Source of the DNA: SZUA-584 sp041656035
Lineage (GTDB): Bacteria > Bacillota > Clostridia > Christensenellales > SZUA-584
Length of the DNA stretch: 64,000 bases
NCBI GenBank assembly: GCA_964586785.1
Contig: CAZPHS010000006.1
Span: 1-64,000, forward strand
Direction of reading: 5' to 3'
Positions within the stretch are counted from its first letter, which is position 1. The number at the start of each line of letters is the position of its first letter. The notes under the pieces are model-generated. The model saw nothing but the letters and a program-made list of their open reading frames with translations, was not told where the DNA came from and did no database searches. Positions 32,048 to 41,463 of this stretch are shown here, piece after piece. The translations under genes and the position numbers were made by a program.

Positions 32048-33909
32048 CATTGACCGCTATAAGGAAGAGCGAAACGGAAAAAATGAAGAAGACAAAATTC
32101 AAAGTGTTATTATGGCCTTTATGCGCCTTGCTTGTTCTGGCAGGGCTTATATTAGTTGAGCGCACCGGCGTTAAATACAGCATTGAGGAGGCGGCGCTTG
32201 ATTTTCTGCCGCAAGAGGTTTTAAATGCCGGTAAAACGGAACCGGAAACGGAATGTTTGATTTTGTATGACAAAAACAGCCCTTATAATTATCATGACCC
32301 TATTTACTATGTGTTAAGCAACATGCGTATAGGATGCCGGCTTATAGATGTAAATGAGAAAATTAGCCCGAACTTTGATGATTACAGAACCGTTGTCGTG
32401 GCGTTTAGCAATCTTGATATTTTTAAGGAGCACATATTCTCGCTGCTGGATTGGGTGAAACAGGGAGGCTCGGTGCTGTTCGGCGCCGTTTTGGAACCAA
32501 ACGTAACTTTAAGCGTTATATCCAAAAGACTCGGCTTTCTTTATGAAGCGAATGATTACATAGTACAAAACAGAATACAGATGGTAAGCGATTTGCTGCC
32601 CGGAGGAGAGAACAACTCGTATTTTTGGGGAGACAACAACAGATACGGGCTTGGCGTGCAGCTTAGCGACGATTGCGTCGTTCATATGATTACCGCCGAT
32701 GAAGCCAAGACGCCTATGCTTTGGGAACGCCGTTACGGCAGCGGTAAAATAGTTGTAAACAACAACGACGCTTTTTATGAGAAAAAATCACGGGGGTTAA
32801 TAAGCGCGGCGTACAGCCTTCTTGAAGACGTATTCGCGTACCCGGTAATAAACGCCTCGGTAATTTTTATTGACGATTTTCCGGCTCCTATACCGGAGGG
32901 GAGAAATGATATAATATCTGAACAATACCAAATGAATATGGATGTTGACACGTTTTATACTAACTATTGGTTTCCCGATATGATGAGGTTTTCAGACCGG
33001 TACGGATTAAAATACACCGCTATGATTGTTGAAACTTACGGCGATGATACCGCGCCGCCGTTTTATCCGCCGGCTAAAATACACCGTTTTAAGTATTTCG
33101 GCGGGCTGATACTTGAAAACGGCTTTGAATTGGGAATACACGGCTATAACCATATGTCATTGGTGCTTGATTCTTTTGATTACAAGGATTTCCTAGACTA
33201 TACCAAATGGCGGAGCGTTGAGGATATGGAATTGTCGGTGCGGGAGGTTATACGGTTTTCGCGGGAGCTTTTCCCGAAACTACAGCTTAAAACTTATATT
33301 CCTCCGTCAAACGTATTATCAAAAGAGGCACGAAAGATGCTTAAAGACAGCTTTCCGCAGATAAACACAATTTCAGGTGAATATATTGATGATATTTTTG
33401 GATTGTACCAAGAATTTGGTATCGGTCATGATGGTTTAATCGATTTGCCCAGGATTGTTTCAGGATACAACTTGGACGATGATTTGCGGTGGACTGCGCT
33501 GAGCGAGCTTGGTTTTCATTATATAAACTCGTATTTTATTCATCCGGACGACGTTTTCGATATTGAAAGAAGCGAGGGCAGAACGTGGGATGAGTTAAGG
33601 GACGGTTTTGGCGGCTATCTGCAGTGGCTGTACGAATCGGCTAAAGGCATACGAAACATGAGCGCGCAGCAGGCGGCGGCGGCAGTGCAAAGGTACAGCA
33701 ATATTTCGGTTAAAAGAACAAATAAAGACGGCAAATACATTATTGATATCGACGGGTTTTATGACGAGGCATGGTTTCTTGTTCGGTTCGGCGATTGCAG
33801 GCCGGGGCTTGTTGATGGCGGCGGTATCGAACACATAAGTGAAGGCTTATACCTTCTTAAAGCGTTTGACGACCATGTTGTTATAACACTGGAAGGCGGC
33901 GGCAGATGA
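32044..33909 (+). CDS. pelA: PelA-type polysaccharide deacetylase (DUF2194-like), membrane anchored
   Basis: A 621-residue protein with an N-terminal membrane anchor (about residues 19-38), a glutaminase-amidotransferase-like domain (about 65-265), then a CE4-like deacetylase. The metal-site motifs are FIDDFP (D277, D278) and HGYNH (H366, H370), followed by TYIPPSN (417-423). Gram-positive PelA keeps the deacetylase but lacks the hydrolase domain of the Pseudomonas protein, as here. It would partly remove acetyl groups from the GalNAc-rich Pel polymer outside the membrane. I chose ATG 32044 for its ATGA overlap with pelE. ATG 32083 is an alternative. Confidence 0.85.
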   Translation: MTLTAIRKSETEKMKKTKFKVLLWPLCALLVLAGLILVERTGVKYSIEEAALDFLPQEVLNAGKTEPETECLILYDKNSPYNYHDPIYYVLSNMRIGCRLIDVNEKISPNFDDYRTVVVAFSNLDIFKEHIFSLLDWVKQGGSVLFGAVLEPNVTLSVISKRLGFLYEANDYIVQNRIQMVSDLLPGGENNSYFWGDNNRYGLGVQLSDDCVVHMITADEAKTPMLWERRYGSGKIVVNNNDAFYEKKSRGLISAAYSLLEDVFAYPVINASVIFIDDFPAPIPEGRNDIISEQYQMNMDVDTFYTNYWFPDMMRFSDRYGLKYTAMIVETYGDDTAPPFYPPAKIHRFKYFGGLILENGFELGIHGYNHMSLVLDSFDYKDFLDYTKWRSVEDMELSVREVIRFSRELFPKLQLKTYIPPSNVLSKEARKMLKDSFPQINTISGEYIDDIFGLYQEFGIGHDGLIDLPRIVSGYNLDDDLRWTALSELGFHYINSYFIHPDDVFDIERSEGRTWDELRDGFGGYLQWLYESAKGIRNMSAQQAAAAVQRYSNISVKRTNKDGKYIIDIDGFYDEAWFLVRFGDCRPGLVDGGGIEHISEGLYLLKAFDDHVVITLEGGGR

Positions 33910-35333
33910 GAATATGCCTTATTTTAGAAGGGTGCTATCCATATGTACGCGGTGGCGTGTCCGCCTGGACGAACGATTTGATAAAATCGTTGTCTTCGCA
34001 CGAATTTGTGTTATGGGTTATAGGCGCGCAGCGTGAAAAACGCGGCAGGTTCGTGTACGAGCTTCCGGAGAATGTTGTGGATATAAATGAGGTATTTTTG
34101 GACGAATCGTTTGATTTGCGTATAGCCGGAAATAAAAAGATATCTTTTACCGATGATGAGACGCGGGAGCTTTTAAAGCTTATAAAAAATGAAGACCCTC
34201 TCTGGGAGGTGCTGTTTAACTGCTATAACGTGAAAAAGATTAATCCCGTAGGCTTTTTGAAAAGTGAAACGTTTCTGCATATGCTTAAACAAATATGTGA
34301 GGAAAAATACCCGTATGCGGGCTTTTCGGATTTGTTTTATACCGTGCGCTCCGTTATACTGCCGCTTATTTTCTTAATGGGACAGAAAATACCGTACGCG
34401 GATATATATCATTCCATAACCGCGGGCTACAGCGGCATATTAGGGTCTATGGGCGCGTGGAAGTATAACAAGCCGTATATTGTGACGGAACACGGTATTT
34501 ATACGCGGGAACGTGAGGAGGAAATACTCAGGTCGAAATGGGTTGTGCCGTACTTTAAGGATATGTGGATTTCTTTCTTTTATATGCTGTCAAGATGCGC
34601 GTACGAAAACGCGGATATCGTTACCTCATTGTACGAGCGCGCCAGAACGACACAGATTGAGCTTGGCTGCAGTCCGGATAAGTGTCATGTAATAAGCAAT
34701 GGCGTTAATTGTGACGATTATATGTCTATACCAAAAAAGAAGCCTAACGGCTATATAGACATTGGAGCTATTGTGCGAATATTTCCTATAAAAGATATCA
34801 AAACGATGATATATTCTTTCTCCGAGCTAAAGCACGATATAGCAAACGCGAGGCTGCATATATTGGGCGATGTAGACGATGAAGAGTATAACGCCGAATG
34901 CTTGGACCTTGCCGGACAGCTTGGCGTTAAGGATATATATTTTAAGGGAAATACCGACGTTAAAAAATACATGCGGAAGCTTGACTTTACTATGCTTTCC
35001 AGCATATCGGAGGCGCAGCCTTTGGCGGTGCTAGAATCCATGGCGGCAGGAAGACCTTGCGTTGTAACGGATGTCGGTTCATGTCGTGAACTGGTGGAAG
35101 GGCGGGCGGATGATTTGCTGGGCGGCGCGGGGATTTGTGTTCCGCCTATGAACAAGGTGGCGCTTATCGACGCGATGTCGCGTCTTTGCAGGGACGAACA
35201 ATTGCGGGCGCAAATGGGAGAAGTGGGCAAAAAGCGCGCGGTAAGTTATTATAATTACGCCGCAATGATAAAAAACTATAAAGATTTATACGAAAGGATA
35301 TTGGTAAAATGGCAGGCATTGGCTTCGAGCTAA
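33906..35333 (+). CDS. pelF: PelF-type glycosyltransferase (GT4)
   Basis: A 475-residue cytosolic retaining glycosyltransferase of GT-B fold that polymerises the Pel chain from UDP-sugars. The N-terminus MRICLILEGCYPYVRGGVSA is almost diagnostic for PelF. HSITAGYSGILG and IVTEHGIYTRERE follow, and the GT4 EX7E motif is in SEAQPLAVLESMAAG near residue 375. Length is typical (about 470-510). The ATG overlaps the pelA TGA (ATGA), and the 3' end overlaps pelG by 25 bases, so translation of the three is coupled. Confidence 0.95.
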   Translation: MRICLILEGCYPYVRGGVSAWTNDLIKSLSSHEFVLWVIGAQREKRGRFVYELPENVVDINEVFLDESFDLRIAGNKKISFTDDETRELLKLIKNEDPLWEVLFNCYNVKKINPVGFLKSETFLHMLKQICEEKYPYAGFSDLFYTVRSVILPLIFLMGQKIPYADIYHSITAGYSGILGSMGAWKYNKPYIVTEHGIYTREREEEILRSKWVVPYFKDMWISFFYMLSRCAYENADIVTSLYERARTTQIELGCSPDKCHVISNGVNCDDYMSIPKKKPNGYIDIGAIVRIFPIKDIKTMIYSFSELKHDIANARLHILGDVDDEEYNAECLDLAGQLGVKDIYFKGNTDVKKYMRKLDFTMLSSISEAQPLAVLESMAAGRPCVVTDVGSCRELVEGRADDLLGGAGICVPPMNKVALIDAMSRLCRDEQLRAQMGEVGKKRAVSYYNYAAMIKNYKDLYERILVKWQALASS

Positions 35334-36811
35334 AGAAGCTGTTTGCGCGTAAAGGCGTATTGGCAACTTTAAGGGCATATGGATACGCCGGCATTGTTTG
35401 CACCGGACCTATGCTTTTAGGCGTCGCTTTGCTTATAAGCGTGCGCATGATTGCCGCATGGGGAGGCGCCAGTAATCTGGAACAGGATTTGCTTGTGGCA
35501 ATGTTTACTTATGTGCTGTTGGCTTCGCTTACCGTAACCAGCGTCATATCGATGATAACCACACGTTTTATCGCCGATACGATGTATATGGGCAAGCTTG
35601 AGTGGATATTGCCTTCCTACTACGGCAGCGCTTCCATTCTTCTTGTTTTAGGCGGAATAGGCTTTGGAACTTTCCTGTTGTTTTCGGGCGTTGATACCGT
35701 TTATCAGATACTATGCCTGGTATTTTTCTGCGAGCTGGTTGTTGTGTGGACGCAGATTAATTATATAACCGCGATAAAAGACTACCGCAGAATAATGCTG
35801 TTGTTTTTAGCCGGTATTGCGAGCGCGATATTGTGCGGAATTATTTTTGTGTTAATGAAAATGGAAATAATAAGCGCGCTCCTTTTAGCGGCCTGTATAG
35901 GTTACGGTATTATGATGGCGGGTTATACTGTGGTTCTGCACAAATACTTTCCGAGAGGGCAAGGCAGCGCTTTTCGGTTTTTAGAATGGTTTGACAGGTA
36001 TCCGTCGCTTGCGGCGGTCGGCTTTTTTATAACGGCCGGCTTGTTTGCGCATTTGGTGATTATATGGTTCGGTCCCATAGGCGTTAAGGTGCAGGGCTTG
36101 TTTTACGGCGCTCCGCAATACGATATTCCCGCTTTGATGGCTTTTTTGTCGGTGTTGTATACCACAATTAATTATACCACGTCGGTTGAGGTTAATTTTT
36201 ATCCAAGGTACAAGCAGTATTTCGCGCTTCTAAATTACGGCGGCTCTATAAAACATGTCGATATAGCCGAAAAAGAAATGCTTACTGTTTTAAGGCATGA
36301 ACTTAATTATCTCGCGCAAAAGCAGCTTGTTATGGCGGTGCTGTTTATTATTATAGGAGGGCCGCTGCTTTTGTCTTTAAACCTTGGGTTTACCGAAAAT
36401 ATGCTGGGAACGTTCCGTACTTTATGCATCGGCTACGGCATGTACGCCATAGCGAACAGCATAATGCTCTCGCTGCTGTATTTTGCGGACAACGCGGGGG
36501 CGCTGTGGACATCTTTTGTTTTTATGGTTGTCAGCGTGTCGGGAACCGTGCTGTTATTATACGGAAATCAAAATTTTTACGGGTTCGGTTTTTTGATTGG
36601 CGCGGGATTGATGTATCTTATATCGTGGCTGCGTCTTGCGCATTTTACAAAAAAGATACAGTATCATATTTTATGCACACAGCCTGTATTGATGGAAATG
36701 AAAAGGGGTGTGCTTACCGCTTTAAGTCAAAGGCTTGCGGCGAAAGCGGATAAAAAACTGCGGACAAGGGAACCCGGGGGCGAGAGTGAAAGCGAAAGCG
36801 CCACAATGTGA
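35309..36811 (+). CDS. pelG: PelG-type polytopic exporter subunit
   Basis: A 500-residue membrane protein with about twelve helices, of the MOP/MATE-like flippase superfamily. MAGIGFELKKLFARKGVLAT and GYAGIVCTGPMLLG at the start are hallmarks of PelG, the membrane partner of PelF thought to carry the growing Pel chain across the membrane. The C-terminus has a basic then acidic tail. Its start lies 25 bases inside pelF. The next gene begins 25 bases after the stop, with no terminator between. Confidence 0.95.
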   Translation: MAGIGFELKKLFARKGVLATLRAYGYAGIVCTGPMLLGVALLISVRMIAAWGGASNLEQDLLVAMFTYVLLASLTVTSVISMITTRFIADTMYMGKLEWILPSYYGSASILLVLGGIGFGTFLLFSGVDTVYQILCLVFFCELVVVWTQINYITAIKDYRRIMLLFLAGIASAILCGIIFVLMKMEIISALLLAACIGYGIMMAGYTVVLHKYFPRGQGSAFRFLEWFDRYPSLAAVGFFITAGLFAHLVIIWFGPIGVKVQGLFYGAPQYDIPALMAFLSVLYTTINYTTSVEVNFYPRYKQYFALLNYGGSIKHVDIAEKEMLTVLRHELNYLAQKQLVMAVLFIIIGGPLLLSLNLGFTENMLGTFRTLCIGYGMYAIANSIMLSLLYFADNAGALWTSFVFMVVSVSGTVLLLYGNQNFYGFGFLIGAGLMYLISWLRLAHFTKKIQYHILCTQPVLMEMKRGVLTALSQRLAAKADKKLRTREPGGESESESATM

Positions 36812-36836
36812 GTTACGAATAAAGGAGATGGTTTTT

Positions 36837-38630
36837 GTGCGTAAAAGGGCTTTATTAAAAAAATCGGCAATAAGAAGGGCGGCGGCTTTACTGGTGCTGT
36901 TTTGCATCGGTTTATCGGGCTGCGGCCTTAATGACGGTGCATATATACCAAAAGAAGGCGAGAGCGTAAATGTTGAGAAAATCCCCACGCCCGATATAAA
37001 CGGAACAAACATATACGACAAAAATTCCGTTTATATGTATGATGATGAGGAATCTGTTGTAACGATGTATCTTACGGTGCGAAAGGGCAGTAAATCCGAA
37101 GGCGCGAACCATACGTGGGAAGAAGTAAACACGTATTCAAAGTACGATTATGAAAACATGGGTATAGACCGTTATAAAGTGGAAGCGCTGCTTCAGGTTG
37201 GCGACGAGGACGGCCCCGCCGCGGGAGAATTGGGGTTTGGCTCAAAAGTGCCTAACGCGCTTGTGCAGATAAGAGGCTGGAGCACGTCGAGGCATACGCA
37301 AAAATCATATAAAATAACGCTTAGAGAAAATGCCGGCGAATGGCGCGACCAGCGCACTATATCGCTTAATAAGCATGTGTATGACGGTTTGCGTTTCCGG
37401 AATAAGTTTTGTTTCGATTTGATAAAGCAAATTCCCGATATGATAAGCTTAAGGACGCAGTTTGTCCATCTTTACGTTAAGGATGAAACAAAAGAAGCGC
37501 CCGATAAAGGGTTTGTGGATTACGGTCTGTTCACGCAGGTGGAACAGCCAAACACAAGGTTTTTAAGAAACCATGGATTGGATACCGGAGCGCATTTTTA
37601 CAAGATAAATTACTTTGAGTTTTTCCGTTATGAAGACGTTATTAAACTCGAGAGCGACCCGACGTTCAATAAGGCGGAATTTGAAAAGATTTTGGAGACG
37701 AAAGGAAATAACGACCACTCGAAATTAATAAAAATGCTTGAGGATTTAAACGATTATTCAAAGCCTATTGAGCCCATATTTGAAAAGTATTTTAACGCGG
37801 ATAATTACTTTACATGGCTGGCGTTTAATATACTTACCGGCAATTACGACACGCAGAGCAGAAACTTTTATTTGTACAGCCCTTTAAACAGCGATACATG
37901 GTACTTTATAGCATGGGACTGTGACGACGCTTTCAGGAGACAGGAGAGCGTCCTGGGCTATAAAAGCGATTTTGGTTTTGAAGCGGGCATTTCAAATTAT
38001 TGGGGCGCCGTGCTTCATAACAGGGTTTTGCGCCAGGAAAAATACCGTAAAATGCTTGACGATAAAATAAATGAAATGAGAGAATACTTATCGGCCGACA
38101 GGATAAACGCAATGGCGGAAAAGTACCGGGCTGTTGTTGAACCATATGTTTACTCTGCGCCCGACGTGATGTACGCCCGGCTGACGCGCGATAAGTACGA
38201 CCATGTCGCCAAAACGCTGGCGGACGAGGTGGAGCTTAGCTATCAAATGTACCTTGAAGATTTGAAGAAGCCGAGGCCATTTTATTTGGACGTGCCCTTG
38301 GCGGAGGACGGCGGTATTTATTATAGATGGGATATCGCTTTTGCGGAGCAGGAAAGTAAAATAACATATTGCTTTGAATTGGCGAGAGACCATTTGTTTG
38401 AGGATATGATTCATAAAGAGGACGGATTGTTATTCCCTGAAATCACTCTTGGTAATCTTAAACCCGGGAAGTATTTTTTCAGGGTATACGCGACTAATGA
38501 CGACGGATATACTCAGCCCGCGATGACGTATTACGTAAGCGCGGATTATATTAAACATTTTGGCGTTCAGTGTTTTTACGTGCTTGAAAACGGGGAAGTG
38601 GAGCAGGAGGAGACGGTTGATGCAGGCTGA
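36837..38630 (+). CDS. CotH kinase family lipoprotein
   Basis: A 597-residue exported protein. GTG 36837 has AAAGGAG nine bases upstream and gives a clean signal peptide with lipobox IGLSGC. ATG 36828 is too close to that site. The CotH domain shows IRGWSTSRHTQKSYKITL (about residues 143-160) and SRNFYLY with FIAWDCDDAF near residue 355. These are the Arg/Lys and Asp motifs of the atypical protein kinase fold that phosphorylates spore coat proteins in Bacillus. The C-terminal 100 residues look like a fibronectin-like beta domain. In this operon the target may be the polysaccharide or a surface protein. Confidence 0.88.
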   Translation: MRKRALLKKSAIRRAAALLVLFCIGLSGCGLNDGAYIPKEGESVNVEKIPTPDINGTNIYDKNSVYMYDDEESVVTMYLTVRKGSKSEGANHTWEEVNTYSKYDYENMGIDRYKVEALLQVGDEDGPAAGELGFGSKVPNALVQIRGWSTSRHTQKSYKITLRENAGEWRDQRTISLNKHVYDGLRFRNKFCFDLIKQIPDMISLRTQFVHLYVKDETKEAPDKGFVDYGLFTQVEQPNTRFLRNHGLDTGAHFYKINYFEFFRYEDVIKLESDPTFNKAEFEKILETKGNNDHSKLIKMLEDLNDYSKPIEPIFEKYFNADNYFTWLAFNILTGNYDTQSRNFYLYSPLNSDTWYFIAWDCDDAFRRQESVLGYKSDFGFEAGISNYWGAVLHNRVLRQEKYRKMLDDKINEMREYLSADRINAMAEKYRAVVEPYVYSAPDVMYARLTRDKYDHVAKTLADEVELSYQMYLEDLKKPRPFYLDVPLAEDGGIYYRWDIAFAEQESKITYCFELARDHLFEDMIHKEDGLLFPEITLGNLKPGKYFFRVYATNDDGYTQPAMTYYVSADYIKHFGVQCFYVLENGEVEQEETVDAG

Positions 38631-39348
38631 TATACAATACGACGACGGCTTGGTATTTCGTCACGAGCTTAAATATTTGATAACCCCCGGTGATGCGCGA
38701 ATATTAAAACAGCGGCTTGGCGCGCTTTTAAGCCGGGATGAAAATGTTGATAAGTCCGGCGCTTATAAGGTTAGAAGCGTTTATTTTGACGATTACAATA
38801 ACAGCGCGTATGAAGAAAAAATGATGGGAGTAGCTTCGCGTAAAAAATACCGTATAAGGGTATATAACGACAGCGACGCGATAATCAATTTGGAGCGCAA
38901 GACAAAACGCGGCAGGTATGTTTCAAAACAGCACGCGAGCCTATCCCGCGGGGAAGCGCAAATGATTCTAAGCGGCGATTGCGGATTTTTGCTTAAAAAC
39001 CCTCAGCGGCTTTGCGGGGAATTTTATTATGAATACATAACAAAAATACTGCGGCCGCGGGTTATAGTCGATTATGACAGAGAGCCTTATGTATGCGCCC
39101 TCGGCGATGTGCGAATCACTTTTGATATAGATGTACGCGCCGCTTTGCTTAAGTTTGACTTATTCGACTCAAAGCTGCCGGCAATAAATGTGCTGGACCC
39201 GGGGCAGATTATTATGGAAGTTAAATATACGGAGTTTTTGCCCGCGCTTATAAGAAAGATTCTGCCCCAAAGGACAAAACAAGCGCTCGCGGTGTCAAAA
39301 TACGTTTTAGGATGCGATAAAACCGCATTTTTATCTAGGAATTTATAA
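38620..39348 (+). CDS. VTC-domain polyphosphate polymerase family protein
   Basis: A 242-residue protein composed of a single VTC (tunnel-fold) domain. It starts from ATG 38620 with GGAGGAG upstream and overlaps the cotH stop by 11 bases. Basic and acidic motifs lining the tunnel are visible: FRHELKYLI, VRSVYFDD, KKYRIRVYN, NLERKTKRGRYVSKQ, EVKYTEFLP and the terminal VSKYV. Yeast Vtc4 uses such residues to make polyphosphate from ATP. Bacterial relatives are presumed to do the same. There is no signal peptide, so it acts in the cytosol, probably with the DUF4956 membrane protein that follows. Confidence 0.9.
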   Translation: MQADIQYDDGLVFRHELKYLITPGDARILKQRLGALLSRDENVDKSGAYKVRSVYFDDYNNSAYEEKMMGVASRKKYRIRVYNDSDAIINLERKTKRGRYVSKQHASLSRGEAQMILSGDCGFLLKNPQRLCGEFYYEYITKILRPRVIVDYDREPYVCALGDVRITFDIDVRAALLKFDLFDSKLPAINVLDPGQIIMEVKYTEFLPALIRKILPQRTKQALAVSKYVLGCDKTAFLSRNL

Positions 39349-39362
39349 TTAAACGAGGTGAT

Positions 39363-40055
39363 ATGATGGATTCAGTCAGTGTACAGGATGTAATAAAACG
39401 CTCTTTTTTGGAATCGGAATTGTTTGGAGACATGACATGGGAAAGAATTGTACAAATAATTATTTCGCTGTGTATTTCGCTAGCGGTGGGTTTAATCATT
39501 TATTTGATTTATAAGAAAACGTACCGCGGGGTGGTATACAGCCAAACTTTTGGGTTAACCCTTGTCGGGATGTGTGTATTAACCTGCATGGTTACGCTCG
39601 CAATCAGTACGAATGTGGTGCTCTCTTTAGGTATGGTAGGCGCTTTAAGCATAGTGCGTTACCGCACGGCCATAAAAGAACCGATGGATTTGCTGTTTAT
39701 TTTCTGGACAATAACAGCCGGTATTACTATAGGCGCGTATATGTACTGGCTGGTAGTGGCGGCGTCTATAGTAATGACTTTTTTGATAATATTGCTTGGA
39801 CGCAAAAAGTTTGGCAAGCAGGTTTTTATAATGATTGTGCATTACACGGGCGATGATATAGGCGATGAAATACGCAAGATACTGTCGAAAATAAAATATA
39901 TAATAAGATCAAAGACAATGCGCAAGGATACCACCGAGCTTGCCGTGGAATTATACGCGAGGAAGGACAATCTGGTTTTCGCGGAAAGAATCCGCGAACT
40001 TGGTAACGTGGACGACGTCTCGCTGGTACAATATAACGGAGAGTATAATGGCTAA
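39363..40055 (+). CDS. DUF4956 family membrane protein
   Basis: A 230-residue protein with four or so membrane helices (about residues 32-50, 62-80, 84-100 and 112-140), then a cytosolic ferredoxin-like C-terminal part (VFIMIVHYTGDDIGDEIRKI). LGMVGALSIVRYRTAIKEP is the conserved family stretch. The gene is regularly found with VTC-domain and CotH genes, and I infer that it forms a membrane complex with the polyphosphate polymerase. GAGGTGAT precedes the two tandem ATGs (39363, 39366). Its 3' end overlaps the next gene by eight bases. Confidence 0.88.
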   Translation: MMDSVSVQDVIKRSFLESELFGDMTWERIVQIIISLCISLAVGLIIYLIYKKTYRGVVYSQTFGLTLVGMCVLTCMVTLAISTNVVLSLGMVGALSIVRYRTAIKEPMDLLFIFWTITAGITIGAYMYWLVVAASIVMTFLIILLGRKKFGKQVFIMIVHYTGDDIGDEIRKILSKIKYIIRSKTMRKDTTELAVELYARKDNLVFAERIRELGNVDDVSLVQYNGEYNG

Positions 40056-41418
40056 CAGGCTGTTCCTGCTTATGCTTATGCTTGGCATATTCTCATCCAA
40101 TACGCAGGTGACGGCATACAGACCGGAAAGCACGGACGAGGTTTTGCGCAATCCAATGGTTGGGTTCGCGCCGAGTTCCGATTATTATGATTTAGTCAAA
40201 AGCGACGTTGTTGATTGTACGCTTGTTTATGTTGACGTCACCTGGCGGGAGCTTGAGCCCCAAAAAGGCTTTTATGATTTTGCGTCTATAGAATCCGATA
40301 ACTATATTGACGAGTGGCGCGCTCTTGGCAAGCGGGTTGTGTTTCGTTTTGTCTGTGACTATCCGGAGGACGAGAAGCACATGGATATACCCGACTGGCT
40401 GTATGAGGAGACGGGCGGGGACGGCGACTGGTACGATATATCCTACGGCAAGGGGTATTCTCCCAATTACGAAAACGAAGCGTTTATAAGCTACCATGAA
40501 AAGGCCGTTAACGCTTTGGGAGAGCGTTACGGAAAGGATGATTTCTTCTGTTATATAGAGCTTGGCAGCTTAGGACATTGGGGGGAATGGCACACAAAGT
40601 ACAGCGCCGGAATAAGGCGGCTGCCTCTTGAGGATATAAGGGAGAAATATATACTGCCGTATATTGAAAGCTTCCCAAACTCCATGATATTGATGCGAAG
40701 GCCGTTTAACGCGGCGAAGAAATATAATTTTGGCATTTTTAATGATATGGCGGGCGATAAAGAAGATACCGAGGAATGGCTCGATTGGATAAGCAACGGC
40801 GGTGATTATAACCAGACAAAAGAGAAGGACGCGCTTTCCGCAATGCCGAACGCCTGGATGATATCGCCCATAGGCGGAGAGTTTACCAGTTCTGTTTCGA
40901 TGAAACAGCTTCTTGCGGACGATGTGGAACTAACTCTTGATCTTATTAAGCGCTCGCACATGTCTTTTATAGGTCCTAAATGTCCTTCGGGACAGGCTTT
41001 GAAATATACCGAAGCAATAGATAAAGTGAAACGATTATTAGGATACCGGCTGCGGATAAAAGAGGCCGTATTGATGCGGTTCCCGTTAAGCAAGGAGTTA
41101 AAAGTAAATATATACTGGGTAAACGACGGTAACGCTCCGTGTTATAAAAACTGGGAAGTGTATCTATACTTTTTCGACAGCCAAGGCTCTTTAGTATTAA
41201 AAGCTCCTATAGACATATCGCTTAATGCCATAATTGATGATAATCCCGTGAAAAGCACGACGAGCGTAAATATTGATGATATTCCCGTTGGAGTTTACGA
41301 TGTGTGCGCTACAATAATAGACCCCATGACGGACAGCCCGGGCATATCGCTGGCCAATAAGGTTCAGACGGAAGATAGGGTTTATCTTATTGGCAAATGG
41401 CAAAAAGAACAAAAATAA
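40048..41418 (+). CDS. DUF4832 family exported protein, glycosidase-like barrel
   Basis: A 456-residue exported protein. ATG 40048 has GGAGAG upstream and begins a signal peptide (MANRLFLLMLMLGIFSSNTQ, cleavage near TAYRP). The body resembles a clan GH-A TIM barrel: LVYVDVTWRELEPQKGFYDF, then VFRFVCDYPED and YIELGSLGHWGEWH near residue 175, followed by the DUF4832 beta domain (VNIYWVNDGNAPCYKNWEVYL). No hydrolase domain accompanies PelA here, so this protein may trim or release the polymer. That is inference. It is the last gene of the operon. I see no convincing terminator before the convergent galE. Confidence 0.83.
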   Translation: MANRLFLLMLMLGIFSSNTQVTAYRPESTDEVLRNPMVGFAPSSDYYDLVKSDVVDCTLVYVDVTWRELEPQKGFYDFASIESDNYIDEWRALGKRVVFRFVCDYPEDEKHMDIPDWLYEETGGDGDWYDISYGKGYSPNYENEAFISYHEKAVNALGERYGKDDFFCYIELGSLGHWGEWHTKYSAGIRRLPLEDIREKYILPYIESFPNSMILMRRPFNAAKKYNFGIFNDMAGDKEDTEEWLDWISNGGDYNQTKEKDALSAMPNAWMISPIGGEFTSSVSMKQLLADDVELTLDLIKRSHMSFIGPKCPSGQALKYTEAIDKVKRLLGYRLRIKEAVLMRFPLSKELKVNIYWVNDGNAPCYKNWEVYLYFFDSQGSLVLKAPIDISLNAIIDDNPVKSTTSVNIDDIPVGVYDVCATIIDPMTDSPGISLANKVQTEDRVYLIGKWQKEQK

Positions 41419-41463
41419 AATTATTTCGCTTAAGCCCGTTAGCGTTTACATAGGAGAAATATA

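Noticed and set aside
36735..36836. Earlier start for the CotH gene inside pelG
   Set aside because: The extra residues would precede a clean lipoprotein signal peptide, and AAAGGAG at 36821-36827 fits GTG 36837.
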